Below, piece after piece: positions 1-7,945 of a stretch of DNA of 34,478 bases. A program made the translations under genes and the position numbers. The DNA is from Alphaproteobacteria bacterium (GTDB lineage: Bacteria; Pseudomonadota; Alphaproteobacteria; Rhodobacterales; Rhodobacteraceae): positions 1-34,478 of the forward strand of contig JAUIHM010000031.1 of NCBI GenBank assembly GCA_030432315.1. The letters run 5' to 3'. The notes below the pieces were generated by a model. It was not told the origin of the DNA. It worked only from the letters and a program-made list of their open reading frames with translations, and did not search any database. Numbering within the stretch: the stretch's first letter is position 1; each line of letters begins with the position of its first letter.

Positions 1-672
1 GAAGCGTTCGAGTATGAAAACCCGGAGGAATACAAGGCTCTCGACCGCCAGGCCAGGCGGGTGATTGGCGGGGCATGGGGCATGTGGTGGCTCAAGACAC
101 CTCTTCCTGGGATCGTCTGGTGCAATTGCCCGCACATGCCTGGCTACGACGGGCTTTCGCCGGAAGACATGGTGGCGGCTGAGTACCAGGGCCGTGAGCG
201 GATGATGAACCTTCTTGCCTTCGCCCGTGCCAATATTCCCGGTTTCGAGAATGCCAAAATGCTGGGCGCCGCTGAGCAGCTCGGCATCCGCCAGACCCGC
301 CTTCTGAAAGGTGAATACATTGTTACCAAAGACGACGTAAAACGTCGCCGTCACTTTGCCGACAGCGTCTGCCGGGGTCGTGACTATTATACGCCATACC
401 GCGCACTGCTGCCCAAAGGCATCGACAACCTTATTGTCGCCGGACGCCACTATTCCGTCGAAAGCGAAGCGCAGAAGATGTCGCGGGAAATTCCGCCGTG
501 CATGTCGCAGGGTGAGGCCGCCGGCGTCGCCGTTGCGCTGGCCCTGAAAGGCAACAGCGCCCTGCGGGATGTCGATGTGACCGCGATTCAGAAACAGATG
601 CGCGCCCAGGGCGCCGATCCGGGTGATGTACCCTCGTCCAACGCGTTGGTCGAAGAAACCGCTCTGGCGTAA
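1..672 (+). CDS. FAD-dependent oxidoreductase, C-terminal part (5' end outside window)
   Basis: The frame is open from base 1 to the TAA at 670-672, so about 223 C-terminal residues are visible and the start and the N-terminal dinucleotide-binding fold are missing. The visible part resembles the end of the FAD_oxidored family: a segment reading LGIRQTRLLKGEY, then DNLIVAGRHYSVESEA, then a small-residue helix (SQGEAAGVAVALAL) of the kind that closes the FAD site. It is followed 11 bases later by a CoA-transferase gene and, further on, by a ferredoxin that could be its electron partner. This suggests oxidation or reduction of a substrate that is handled as a CoA ester. The substrate is not identifiable. 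The family call rests on recalled motifs, not a search. Confidence 0.72.
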   Translation, partial: EAFEYENPEEYKALDRQARRVIGGAWGMWWLKTPLPGIVWCNCPHMPGYDGLSPEDMVAAEYQGRERMMNLLAFARANIPGFENAKMLGAAEQLGIRQTRLLKGEYIVTKDDVKRRRHFADSVCRGRDYYTPYRALLPKGIDNLIVAGRHYSVESEAQKMSREIPPCMSQGEAAGVAVALALKGNSALRDVDVTAIQKQMRAQGADPGDVPSSNALVEETALA

Positions 673-683
673 AGGACAGAAAA

Positions 684-1853
684 ATGACCGAGAACAAACT
701 TCCTCTCGAGGGCATCCGGGTGATTGATTTTACCCAGGTCATGCTTGGCCCCTGCGCCACACAGATGCTGGCAGATTTTGGTGCCGACGTCATTAAGATC
801 GAACGGCCAGGCGCGGGCGATCTTTCCCGGAACTTTTTTGGCGAGCCGGATGAGCGGGCGATGAACAACGTCGTTTTCGCCTCGCTGAACCGCAATAAGC
901 GGTCGGTCGAGATTGATACGAAATCAGAAGCGGGAAAACAGATGGTCCTCGACATGGTGCGTCAGGCTGATGTGGTCGTGGACAACTTCCGCGCCGGCGT
1001 GATGGACCGGCTCGGGTTCGGATATGACGCGCTGAGCAAGATCAATCCCGGCATTATCTGCGCTTCCGGAACCGGTTTTGGCGTTACCGGTCCCTACGCG
1101 CACAAAGGCGGTCAGGACGTGCTCGCGCAGGCCATGACCGGAGTGATGGAAAAGACCCAGGATCCCTCGATCCCGAAGTCGATCTATCCGACGACACTGT
1201 GCGACTACACTGCCGGGATGCACCTGGTGCAAGGTGTATTGGCGGCGCTGCTGGCGCGTGAGAAGTCAGGCAGGGGCCAGAAGGTTAACGTTTCACTTTA
1301 CGATTCGATCATTGCCATGCAGATGCAGGAGGCCGCGCAGTGGAACGCACATCGTGAAGTCCTCAACTGGGCGGCCATGCCGCTGACCGGCGTGTTTGAC
1401 ACCACGGATGGCGCACTGGTCGTCGTGGGGGCCTTCAAGGCCAATCCGCTTCGAGACATCTGCAAGGCTCTCAGCATCGACGATCTTTCCACGACTTACC
1501 CGAACCTTGCCAGCCAGCGTGCCAACAAACCGTTCCTTCAGGAAACCTTCCGGAACGTTTTCGCCACCAACACCACCGAACACTGGCTTGCCCGTCTCGA
1601 AGAGCAGGATCTGCTCTGTGCGCCGGTCCGCGCCCTCGGCGAAGCCCTCGCTGATCCGCAGACAGCCATCAACGACATGCTGCTCACCTTTGAGCATCCG
1701 TTCCACGGCAGGTTGACGGTGGTCAGCTCGCCGGTTCACCTGAGCGACGCGCCGGTCAGCCTCAGACACGTTCCGCCGATGCTCGGAGAGCATACGGCGG
1801 AAGTCATTGCCGAACTCGGCTTGCGCGAAAAGGTGGATGAGGTCGCGGGATGA
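684..1853 (+). CDS. CaiB/BaiF family III CoA-transferase
   Basis: A 389-residue protein, the normal length for family III CoA-transferases (formyl-CoA transferase, CaiB, BaiF), which move CoA from a donor acyl-CoA to a carboxylic acid through an aspartyl-CoA intermediate. The N-terminus (LEGIRVIDFTQVMLGP, then DFGADVIKIERPG) and the segment SLNRNKRSV are typical of the family. Asp174 in the CDYTAGMH segment sits where the catalytic aspartate (Asp169 of formyl-CoA transferase) is expected, followed by AALLAREKSGRGQ. The ATG has an AAGGA ribosome site. The last codons overlap the hydratase gene by 4 bases (ATGA), so the two are probably translationally coupled. It most likely activates the operon's substrate to a CoA ester; the acid is unknown. 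Confidence 0.92.
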   Translation: MTENKLPLEGIRVIDFTQVMLGPCATQMLADFGADVIKIERPGAGDLSRNFFGEPDERAMNNVVFASLNRNKRSVEIDTKSEAGKQMVLDMVRQADVVVDNFRAGVMDRLGFGYDALSKINPGIICASGTGFGVTGPYAHKGGQDVLAQAMTGVMEKTQDPSIPKSIYPTTLCDYTAGMHLVQGVLAALLAREKSGRGQKVNVSLYDSIIAMQMQEAAQWNAHREVLNWAAMPLTGVFDTTDGALVVVGAFKANPLRDICKALSIDDLSTTYPNLASQRANKPFLQETFRNVFATNTTEHWLARLEEQDLLCAPVRALGEALADPQTAINDMLLTFEHPFHGRLTVVSSPVHLSDAPVSLRHVPPMLGEHTAEVIAELGLREKVDEVAG

Positions 1854-2626
1854 GCGTTCATTTCACTGTCGACGGGCATGTTGCGCGGGTAACGATCGAC
1901 CGCCCGGATCGGATGAATGCGGTTGATGCCGCCACGGCGGCGGAACTCGAGTGCATCTGGCGTGAAATCGAGCGGAATCCTTCGATCCGTTGCGCCGTGC
2001 TGACCGGTGCGGGAGACCGCGCCTTCAGCGCCGGAGCCGACCTCAAGTCCAACTCCGGAAAGTCCGGGCTGGATTACTGGGCCGATCTGGATCCGAACGG
2101 TTTTGGCGGCATTGCCCTGCGGCAAAGCCTCAACGTGCCGGTAATTGCCCGGGTAAACGGGCTTGCCCTTGGTGGCGGCATGGAAATGGTGCTCGGCTGC
2201 GATATCGTGATTGCCGCAGATCACGCGCGGTTCGGGCTCCCCGAAGCCAAGGTCGGGCGCCTGCCCCTCGACGGCGGTATGGTGGCGTTGCAGCGGCTGA
2301 TTCCGCGCAACATTGCCAATGGCCTGATGATGACCGGCAGGATGATGGACGCAGCCATGGCATTTGCCTATGGACTGGTCAACGCCGTTGTCCCGCCCGA
2401 CAGGCTTGATGCCGAGGTCGATGCCTGGGTTGCGGATATCCTGGCCTGCGCGCCGCTTTCGGTGAAGGCGATCAAGCAGACGGTTCGGGGAACCGCGCAT
2501 CTGACTGCACAGGAAGCCCGTGCGCACAAATCGGAGGCATTGATTGCTGCACTGGTATCCGAAGATTCCGCCGAAGGCGTAGCGGCCTTCCGGGAGAAAC
2601 GCGCGCCGGTCTGGCAGGGAAAGTAG
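1850..2626 (+). CDS. Enoyl-CoA hydratase/isomerase family protein (crotonase fold)
   Basis: 258 residues, the usual crotonase length. The oxyanion-hole segments FSAGADLK (about residues 60-67) and ALGGGMEMVLGCD (about 104-116) are present. A Glu follows the second segment, and another lies in LPEAKVG, so the two acid/base glutamates used by hydratases may both be there. It should hydrate, isomerise or cleave an unsaturated acyl-CoA in the cytoplasm. It overlaps the CoA-transferase by 4 bases and is followed 6 bases later by the ferredoxin, so it belongs to one catabolic operon. Crotonases cover many reactions; hydratase is the default guess. Confidence 0.9.
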   Translation: MSVHFTVDGHVARVTIDRPDRMNAVDAATAAELECIWREIERNPSIRCAVLTGAGDRAFSAGADLKSNSGKSGLDYWADLDPNGFGGIALRQSLNVPVIARVNGLALGGGMEMVLGCDIVIAADHARFGLPEAKVGRLPLDGGMVALQRLIPRNIANGLMMTGRMMDAAMAFAYGLVNAVVPPDRLDAEVDAWVADILACAPLSVKAIKQTVRGTAHLTAQEARAHKSEALIAALVSEDSAEGVAAFREKRAPVWQGK

Positions 2627-2632
2627 AACACA

Positions 2633-3070
2633 ATGGCTCTCGTCATCAAAAGTGAATGCATCGACGTAAAGGACGGCATCTGTACTACCGCCTGTCCGGT
2701 CGACTGCATCTATGAAGGCGGGCGCATGTTCTACATTCATCCAACTGAATGCATTGAATGTGGCATGTGCGAGAGCATATGCCCCGTCGATGCCATCCGC
2801 TATGACGATGAACTGGGGGATGCGACGGCGTTCGCCGGGATCAACGCTGCAGTGTTTCGCGGCAGCGACGGAAAAATCACCGAACCCGGGGGATGGCGGC
2901 GGGGTGCAGCACCGATCGGCGATCACCCGAATGTCGCGGCCTGGCCGGCGGCAACCGGTGCCTCGGACAGCGCGGACGATGAAGCCGCTGGCAGGGGCGA
3001 CAGCACGCAGATGGAGGACGGAAAACATGCCGGGCTCGGACGAACAGAAATGGGACAGCAGGTTCCTTGA
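2633..3070 (+). CDS. Seven-iron type ferredoxin (FdxA/FdI-like) with a C-terminal extension
   Basis: 145 residues. Cysteine spacing at residues 9, 17, 21, 25, 40, 43, 46 and 50 is C-x7-C-x3-C-x3-C ... C-x2-C-x2-C-x3-CP. This is the pattern of Azotobacter ferredoxin I, where the equivalents of Cys9/17/50 hold a [3Fe-4S] cluster and Cys21/40/43/46 a [4Fe-4S] cluster. Residues from about 60 on differ from FdI, and the tail (about 105-145) is low in recognisable features and longer than the roughly 107 residues of FdI. The last 44 bases overlap the next gene in another frame. It is a probable electron carrier for the FAD enzyme at the start of the operon; that pairing is inference. Confidence 0.85.
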   Translation: MALVIKSECIDVKDGICTTACPVDCIYEGGRMFYIHPTECIECGMCESICPVDAIRYDDELGDATAFAGINAAVFRGSDGKITEPGGWRRGAAPIGDHPNVAAWPAATGASDSADDEAAGRGDSTQMEDGKHAGLGRTEMGQQVP

Positions 3071-3491
3071 CCTTTGCAACCTTGTCGCCGGCTGGTCGGA
3101 AGACCGGGACTTCAAGGTCGGAGCCGTCATTACCGATGCCGCCCATGTGGTTCGGGCGACGGGCTACAACGGCCTGCCGCGCGGAGTAGGCGCGCAGGAC
3201 GAAAGCCGGTTCGACCGTGCCAGCGGCGAAAAGTTCTTCTGGATCGAACACGCGGAACGAAACGCAGTCTACAACGCGGCGCGTGTCGGGGTGTCACTCG
3301 CCGGGTGTACCATCTACGTGAACCGGTTTCCCTGCGCCGACTGCGCCCGTGCAATCATTCAGTCGGGCATCGCCTGCGTCTGCACCCCACCGAAACCGCA
3401 ACACGACGGCGCACTGGACCACAGCTTCGATGTCTCGGAAGTACTCCTGCGCGAGGCAGGTGTGACCTGGCGCGCCGGAGACACTGTGTAA
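3027..3491 (+). CDS. dCMP-deaminase-like zinc cytidine/deoxycytidylate deaminase family protein
   Basis: 154 residues from the ATG at 3027, chosen because GGAGG (3013-3017) lies 9 bases upstream and the protein then matches family length; a longer upstream frame runs inside the ferredoxin gene. Zinc-site motifs are His75-Ala-Glu77 (HAERNA) and Pro102-Cys103-x-x-Cys106 (PCADCARAI). The segment GYNGLPRGV (46-54) is a signature of dCMP deaminases, which convert dCMP to dUMP. The start lies inside the ferredoxin gene (44-base overlap), so the two are cotranscribed. A nucleotide deaminase in a CoA-catabolism operon is unexpected; it may act on a different amino-substituted substrate. Confidence 0.85.
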   Translation: MPGSDEQKWDSRFLDLCNLVAGWSEDRDFKVGAVITDAAHVVRATGYNGLPRGVGAQDESRFDRASGEKFFWIEHAERNAVYNAARVGVSLAGCTIYVNRFPCADCARAIIQSGIACVCTPPKPQHDGALDHSFDVSEVLLREAGVTWRAGDTV

Positions 3492-4018
3492 ACCTTCGGG
3501 CTGCGCAGGTGCAATCTACGCCTCCGCAACATGTCTTGCGGCGCGTTGCAAATCTAATGCCGTTTCGTCCTTGGCATCCGGGAAATACCCTGGTATTTTA
3601 GATGGGTATTGTGCGGCCACTTCGTTGCCGCTCGACTCGCCAGCATCGCGTCCGCCACTACGCTCGCCAGCATCCCCGACATGGTCCGTCAGAACCGTTT
3701 TCGACAGTGCAATGGAAGGTCTGTGGCTGTCGATGGATATTGGAGAGTCCTGCCGTGCATGCAGTTGTGTTGCTGGGGCAAATGATCCCGCACCCCTCGA
3801 CGAGGGGTATCGTTCCGAAGCGAGGATTGGGCCGGTGTGCCTGTCACAATGCCTCACATCCGAACGGGACCTGGTCGCGTGACTTGTGCTGACCGGGCCG
3901 CATGATTGGCCGCTCCGCAATGGTTTGCGTCAGTGCAATCGCGCCGAGGTGGACGCCCGGTGACCTTGATCCTTGCCGGCGGGCGGATTACGGCTGGAAC
4001 AGTGCAGCGGAGTAGCAA
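3492..4018 (+). other. Gene-free interval before exbD
   Basis: 527 bases with short open frames on both strands, none with a convincing ribosome site or recognisable protein. An ExbB gene would be expected just before exbD, but no frame shows its membrane segments. Visible structure: a 16-base palindrome at 3583-3598 (own entry), a 12-base direct repeat CTCGCCAGCATC at 3636-3647 and 3663-3674, and a weak GCAAC/GTTGC inverted repeat at 3526-3549 after the deaminase gene. It presumably holds the end of the first operon and the promoter of exbD-tonB. Confidence 0.6.
3583..3598. promoter_or_regulatory. Perfect palindrome, possible operator upstream of exbD-tonB
   Basis: AAATACC-CT-GGTATTT is a perfect inverted repeat with a 2-base centre, AT-rich inside GC-rich surroundings. 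It is 420 bases before exbD and 90 bases after the deaminase gene. The shape fits a homodimer binding site, but no regulator can be named. Confidence 0.35.
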
Positions 4019-4465
4019 ATGGCCGGAAGCCTCAACAGAAACTCCGAGAGCGGTGAGCTTGAGGAGACACACGAGATCAACGTCACACCGTTCATCGACG
4101 TGATGCTCGTGCTCCTCATCATCTTCATGATCGCGGCACCGCTGGCAACGGTCGATGTAGCGGTGGACCTGCCCGGCTCGACGGCAGCGCCGACAGAGCG
4201 TCCGGCAGACCCGGTCTACCTTACGTTGCGACAGGATCTGAGCCTTGTTCTCGGCGAAATGCCGGTTTCGCGCGATGCCTTCTCCGCAGCGCTCGCAAAT
4301 GTTACGGATGGCAACCCGGAAACGCGGATCTTCGTTCGGGCAGACCAGGCTGTCGCATACGGCGAACTGATGAACGTGATGAACCTGCTCCGCGATGCAG
4401 GCTATCTCAAGGTCGCTCTGGTTGGTTTGGAGACGGCGAGCCCGGCGGCTCTGTCCGGCCAATGA
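4019..4465 (+). CDS. exbD: ExbD/TolR-family biopolymer transport protein
   Basis: 148 residues, usual for ExbD. The N-terminal segment EINVTPFIDVMLVLLIIFMI contains the single membrane helix (about residues 24-42) with the conserved Asp used for proton-driven work, and a periplasmic domain follows (IFVRADQAVAYGELMNVMNLLRDAG is typical). ATG 4019 has GGAG 6 bases upstream. The stop overlaps the tonB start by 4 bases (ATGA). With TonB it should energise outer-membrane receptors, here probably HmuR. ExbB, normally the gene before exbD, is not in this window, so the complex must borrow an ExbB encoded elsewhere. Confidence 0.93.
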   Translation: MAGSLNRNSESGELEETHEINVTPFIDVMLVLLIIFMIAAPLATVDVAVDLPGSTAAPTERPADPVYLTLRQDLSLVLGEMPVSRDAFSAALANVTDGNPETRIFVRADQAVAYGELMNVMNLLRDAGYLKVALVGLETASPAALSGQ

Positions 4466-5331
4466 CGGTACCAGTCTCCAATGACCGTTTTCCGCTGTGG
4501 GGCGGGATCGCCACATGGAGCCTTGCGGGACTGGCGGCACTTGCGCTTCATGCAGCAGTGTTGACCTGGGCGCTTCGCCGGCCGACGGAGATTGCGACTG
4601 AGACGTCGGCCCCTGCTGCGGTGATGATAGAACTGGCTCCGGTCGCTGCGGCGCCCGAGGAGCCGGAACAGGAAATCGCGTCGGACACATTCGACGCTCC
4701 GGAAATCGCTCTTCCATCGAAGTTGCCAAAAAAAACCGACCTGACGCCAATGGCAGTGCGCTTACCGGAGGCTGCCATGCCACCGCTTCCCGACGAAATC
4801 GTGCCCGAGCCGGAATTGGCGCATCTGCCGGAAGCCCAACCACCCGCGGAAATCGCCTTGGCTCGACCTGTCGCACGACCTGAAAACCTGAAAAGAATCT
4901 CCTCTCCACCGCCTGAACCGGCCGAAACGCAACGGGAGCCGACTCCGGCCGACCGCGATCCATCCACCGCAGCGACCCGTGCGCGCGTCAAGGCGCCGCC
5001 CTCCGACGCGGTTGCCGCCCCACAGACCAGTCGCGGTGCCGTTAATGCTGCGGCGACGGCCAAATGGCACACACGACTGCTCGCACATCTCGAAAGGCGC
5101 AAGCGCTATCCGTCGCTGGCGCGCTCACGCGGCGACGAAGGAACCGTGTTCGTCAGATTTGCCATCGACGAAGCCGGGCGGGTGCTCTCTGCCTCCATTG
5201 CCCGTTCGTCCGGGAGCGCGTCGCTCGATCAGGAGGTCCTTGGTCTTGTTCGGCGCGCTTCACCCGTTCCGGCACCACCTCCGGGCGCCCCCCGCGACGT
5301 CACCGCGCCGGTTCAGTTCCGCATCCGCTGA
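4462..5331 (+). CDS. tonB: TonB energy-transducing protein
   Basis: 289 residues. An N-terminal membrane helix (about residues 12-33) is followed by a long Pro/Glu/Ala-rich periplasm-spanning stretch (about 50-190) and a C-terminal TonB domain (about 205-289) containing KRYPSLARSRGDEGTVFVRF and a final VTAPVQFRIR strand. It links the inner-membrane ExbB/D motor to TonB boxes of receptors. It is coupled to exbD by an ATGA overlap and lies 178 bases before hmuR, so it is probably dedicated to heme uptake. Confidence 0.92.
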   Translation: MTVPVSNDRFPLWGGIATWSLAGLAALALHAAVLTWALRRPTEIATETSAPAAVMIELAPVAAAPEEPEQEIASDTFDAPEIALPSKLPKKTDLTPMAVRLPEAAMPPLPDEIVPEPELAHLPEAQPPAEIALARPVARPENLKRISSPPPEPAETQREPTPADRDPSTAATRARVKAPPSDAVAAPQTSRGAVNAAATAKWHTRLLAHLERRKRYPSLARSRGDEGTVFVRFAIDEAGRVLSASIARSSGSASLDQEVLGLVRRASPVPAPPPGAPRDVTAPVQFRIR

Positions 5332-5390
5332 CAGTTCACGCATCCGTCTCAACGCGGACTCGGACATTGCACGAGGCCCCGGAGATGTGG

Positions 5391-5440
5391 AGAATTATTC
5401 TTGACTGAATTTGTCAGATTGGCTAGTCAGCACCCCTGAC
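5391..5440 (+). promoter_or_regulatory. Possible iron-responsive operator cluster before hmuR
   Basis: Three abutting symmetrical elements lie 70-120 bases before hmuR. AGAATTATTCT (5391-5401) is a palindrome resembling the core of alphaproteobacterial Irr (ICE) sites. TGA-N9-TCA (5402-5416) matches the published consensus of RirA iron-responsive operators. GTCAG-N5-CTGAC (5426-5440) is another inverted repeat. TTGACT (5401-5406) could be a -35 element with a weak TAGTCA -10 (5424-5429). Each short match could occur by chance; the clustering before an iron gene is what makes it notable. Confidence 0.4.
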
Positions 5441-5509
5441 ACGAATGTGCTCCCCAGCCCGGTGCAAGGCTCCACAGCGTGACATCTGACATTGCTCCGG
5501 GGGCACAAA

Positions 5510-7555
5510 GTGAGAATTGCAGGAATGACGGTCGTGGCACTCGCCTCGGCGACTGGCGCGATGGCGCAGGACAGCTTCATGCTCGACGAGATATTGGTCG
5601 AGTCGGCATCGCGGGATGCCCGTCCCCTTCTCGATACACCGGTTGCGGTAACCGTCCTTGAAGGCGAGGCGCTGGCAGTGAAGCAGGCAACCGATTTTCA
5701 GCAGCTTCTGGGAGACGCGCCGGGGGTCACAATCGAGGGCGGCCCGCGCAGCATCTCCCAGGAACCAAACATCCGCGGGTTCCAGGACGAACAGATCGTC
5801 CTGCGTTTCGACGGGGGCCGTTCCAACTTCGACCAGGCGCACCGGGGCCGGTTCTTCGTCGATCCGGACATTGTTCAGCGGGTCGAAATCGTGCGCGGCG
5901 GCGGTTCGACGCTCTATGGGTCCGGCGCACTCGGCGGTGTGATTTCCATCGATACCAAGGACGCCGGCGATCTCCTGGCGCCCGGTCAGGATTTTGGCAT
6001 GCGAGTGCTTGGCGGATACGCAAGCAACGGCGAAATTGGCCAGGCTACCGCTACCCTTTACGGCCGTCAGGGCAGGTTCGACGGCCTCGCCTTTTTTGGT
6101 TGGCAGCCAATGGGATCCAACCTTACCGACGGAAACGGCACCGAAATCCTGTCTTCGGCGATCGACATCGGCAACGGCCTTTTGAAATTCGGTTTCGAGC
6201 CGAATGAGGACAGCCGATTTGAACTCAGCGGCTCCATCTACGGTGACAAGGGGACAACCCCGCCCAACGCAAACGATGTGGGCGATCCGGAAACCGACGT
6301 CGACCGGAATGCGACCGTTTCCACTCTTCGCGCCGGTTGGGATTATGCGCCCGTCGATTCCAACCTGGTTGATCTCTCGGTGCTCGGGTACTTCAACGGG
6401 CTCGAAATCACCGAAGACCGAGACGCTGACGGCCGCAGCGACGTCACCAAATACCAAACCCTTGGCATTGAGGTGACCAACCGGTCCCGCTTCGAGACGG
6501 CGTTGCCCTTCACACTGGTTTACGGTGTTGAGGCACTGCGCGACACTCAGCAAGGCAGCCGCAACGGTGACACCCGCCCACAGTTCCCAGACGCCGAGGC
6601 GACGACGCTGGCGGTATTCGCCGAAGCAACCATTGCCGTTACCGACCGGCTCGAAATCGTCCCGGGGCTGCGCTACGACCGCTACAACCGCGATCCGGAT
6701 ACTTCAGATCTCGATACCGTCGACGAAGGATTCTTCTCGCCGCGCCTCGGAGTGAGTTACCGACCGAATGAAAACTGGCAGGTCTACGGCAACATCGCCC
6801 GGGCGTTTCGTGCCCCCGGTCTGACCGAACTCTACAATGACGGCGTCCATTTCGCCGTACCGGGTTTCAGCCTCGGGCCTGGCATGACCTTCAGCGGCGT
6901 GAACAGCTTCGTGCCGAATCCGGATCTGGAACCGGAAAAATCGACACAGTTCGAACTGGGCACGCGATACTCCCGCGCCAACATTTTCCAGGAGGGAGAC
7001 GCACTGAACTTCAGCGTCGACGCCTACTATGCCGAAGTCGAGGATTTCGTGAACCAGACGGTGACCTTCATGGATTTCAGCACCGCAACGCCTGGCCCAG
7101 GCGGTTTGGTTGTCGGCGGCACCACCACCACCGACAACGTGGATGCCCGTCTCTGGGGCCTCGAGGCCAGCGCCGATTATGACACCGGCCCGTTTTTTGC
7201 CGGCCTGGCACTGACCGTCCCGCGCGGTGAAACCGATGAAGGAGGTCCGCTCGGCTCGATTCCCCAGGACCGGATTACCGCAACGGCAGGCATGCGGCCG
7301 TCAGCCAACTGGGAATTTGGCGGAAGCATCACCTATGCTGCTGCCGAAGACGACGTTCCGGAAGGATCGCTCCCTGGTGAAGCCTTCACGGTGGTTGACC
7401 TGTTCGCATCCTGGAAACCAACAACGCCCCAATTCAACGGCGCAGTGCTTCGGGCCGGGATCGATAACCTGTTCGACGAGGAATATATGATCTACCCCAA
7501 CGGTCTCAACCAACCGGGCCGGACCTTCAAGATTTCGGCGGCAGTGGAATTCTGA
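5510..7555 (+). CDS. hmuR: TonB-dependent outer-membrane heme/hemoglobin receptor
   Basis: 681 residues from GTG 5510, preferred over an in-frame TTG at 5492 because a G-rich ribosome site sits 6-7 bases upstream and the product begins with a clean signal peptide ending GAMA-QD. ATG 5525 is a shorter alternative. The plug domain follows (DTPVAVTVLEGEAL; GVTIEGGPR; IVRGGGSTLYGSGALGGV). The beta-barrel carries the two marks of the HmuR/ShuA/HemR heme receptors, FRAP (433-436) and NPDL (470-473, usually NPNL), with His447 between them as a candidate heme ligand. The C-terminus ends in Phe, as outer-membrane barrels do. It brings heme into the periplasm using TonB. A ligand other than heme is unlikely given the neighbours. 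Confidence 0.93.
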   Translation: MRIAGMTVVALASATGAMAQDSFMLDEILVESASRDARPLLDTPVAVTVLEGEALAVKQATDFQQLLGDAPGVTIEGGPRSISQEPNIRGFQDEQIVLRFDGGRSNFDQAHRGRFFVDPDIVQRVEIVRGGGSTLYGSGALGGVISIDTKDAGDLLAPGQDFGMRVLGGYASNGEIGQATATLYGRQGRFDGLAFFGWQPMGSNLTDGNGTEILSSAIDIGNGLLKFGFEPNEDSRFELSGSIYGDKGTTPPNANDVGDPETDVDRNATVSTLRAGWDYAPVDSNLVDLSVLGYFNGLEITEDRDADGRSDVTKYQTLGIEVTNRSRFETALPFTLVYGVEALRDTQQGSRNGDTRPQFPDAEATTLAVFAEATIAVTDRLEIVPGLRYDRYNRDPDTSDLDTVDEGFFSPRLGVSYRPNENWQVYGNIARAFRAPGLTELYNDGVHFAVPGFSLGPGMTFSGVNSFVPNPDLEPEKSTQFELGTRYSRANIFQEGDALNFSVDAYYAEVEDFVNQTVTFMDFSTATPGPGGLVVGGTTTTDNVDARLWGLEASADYDTGPFFAGLALTVPRGETDEGGPLGSIPQDRITATAGMRPSANWEFGGSITYAAAEDDVPEGSLPGEAFTVVDLFASWKPTTPQFNGAVLRAGIDNLFDEEYMIYPNGLNQPGRTFKISAAVEF

Positions 7556-7607
7556 TGCGCTTCCGCCCGCCGTCCCGTTTCAGCCAACCGCAAATATGGA
7601 GTTTCCC

Positions 7608-7916
7608 ATGTATCTCGCCATGAACAGGTTCAGGGTGTTGCCCGGCTCCGAGGATGCTTTCGAGGAGATTTGGCGCAACCGCGAGTCACGTCTTGCTGAG
7701 ATGGACGGCTTTGTCGCCTTTCACCTGCTGCGCGGACCGGAATGCGATACACACACGCTCTATGCTTCACACACTGTCTGGGAGACGGAACCCGCGTTCC
7801 GTGCCTGGACCAACTCGGAACAGTTCCGCGCGGTGCATCGCAATGCCGGCGCAGGTAAACCGCTGTCGCTTGGTCATCCTGAATTCGAAGGCTTCACCAG
7901 CGTTGACGACGTCTGA
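7608..7916 (+). CDS. IsdG/HmuQ-like heme-degrading monooxygenase (ABM fold)
   Basis: 102 residues from ATG 7608; GGAG at 7598-7601 gives 6-base spacing, whereas the upstream in-frame ATG (7596) overlaps this ribosome site. Asn6, Trp67 and His77 fall exactly where the catalytic Asn, Trp and heme-ligand His of IsdG-type enzymes are (Asn7, Trp67, His77). A length near 100 fits. It should open the heme ring in the cytoplasm and release iron. It stands between hmuR and hmuS, where alphaproteobacteria often carry HmuQ or HmuD. Its product (biliverdin or a bilin variant) cannot be told from the sequence. Confidence 0.82.
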   Translation: MYLAMNRFRVLPGSEDAFEEIWRNRESRLAEMDGFVAFHLLRGPECDTHTLYASHTVWETEPAFRAWTNSEQFRAVHRNAGAGKPLSLGHPEFEGFTSVDDV

Positions 7917-7945
7917 ACCGTCAATCCCTCATCAGGAACCCTGCC

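Noticed and set aside
1736-3130. A 464-codon antisense frame across the hydratase and ferredoxin genes
   Set aside because: It is a shadow of well-supported genes on the + strand, with no motif of its own.
3571-3920. Overlapping open frames on both strands before exbD, considered as an ExbB gene or relic
   Set aside because: None shows the three membrane helices or conserved C-terminal segment of ExbB, and none has a good ribosome site.
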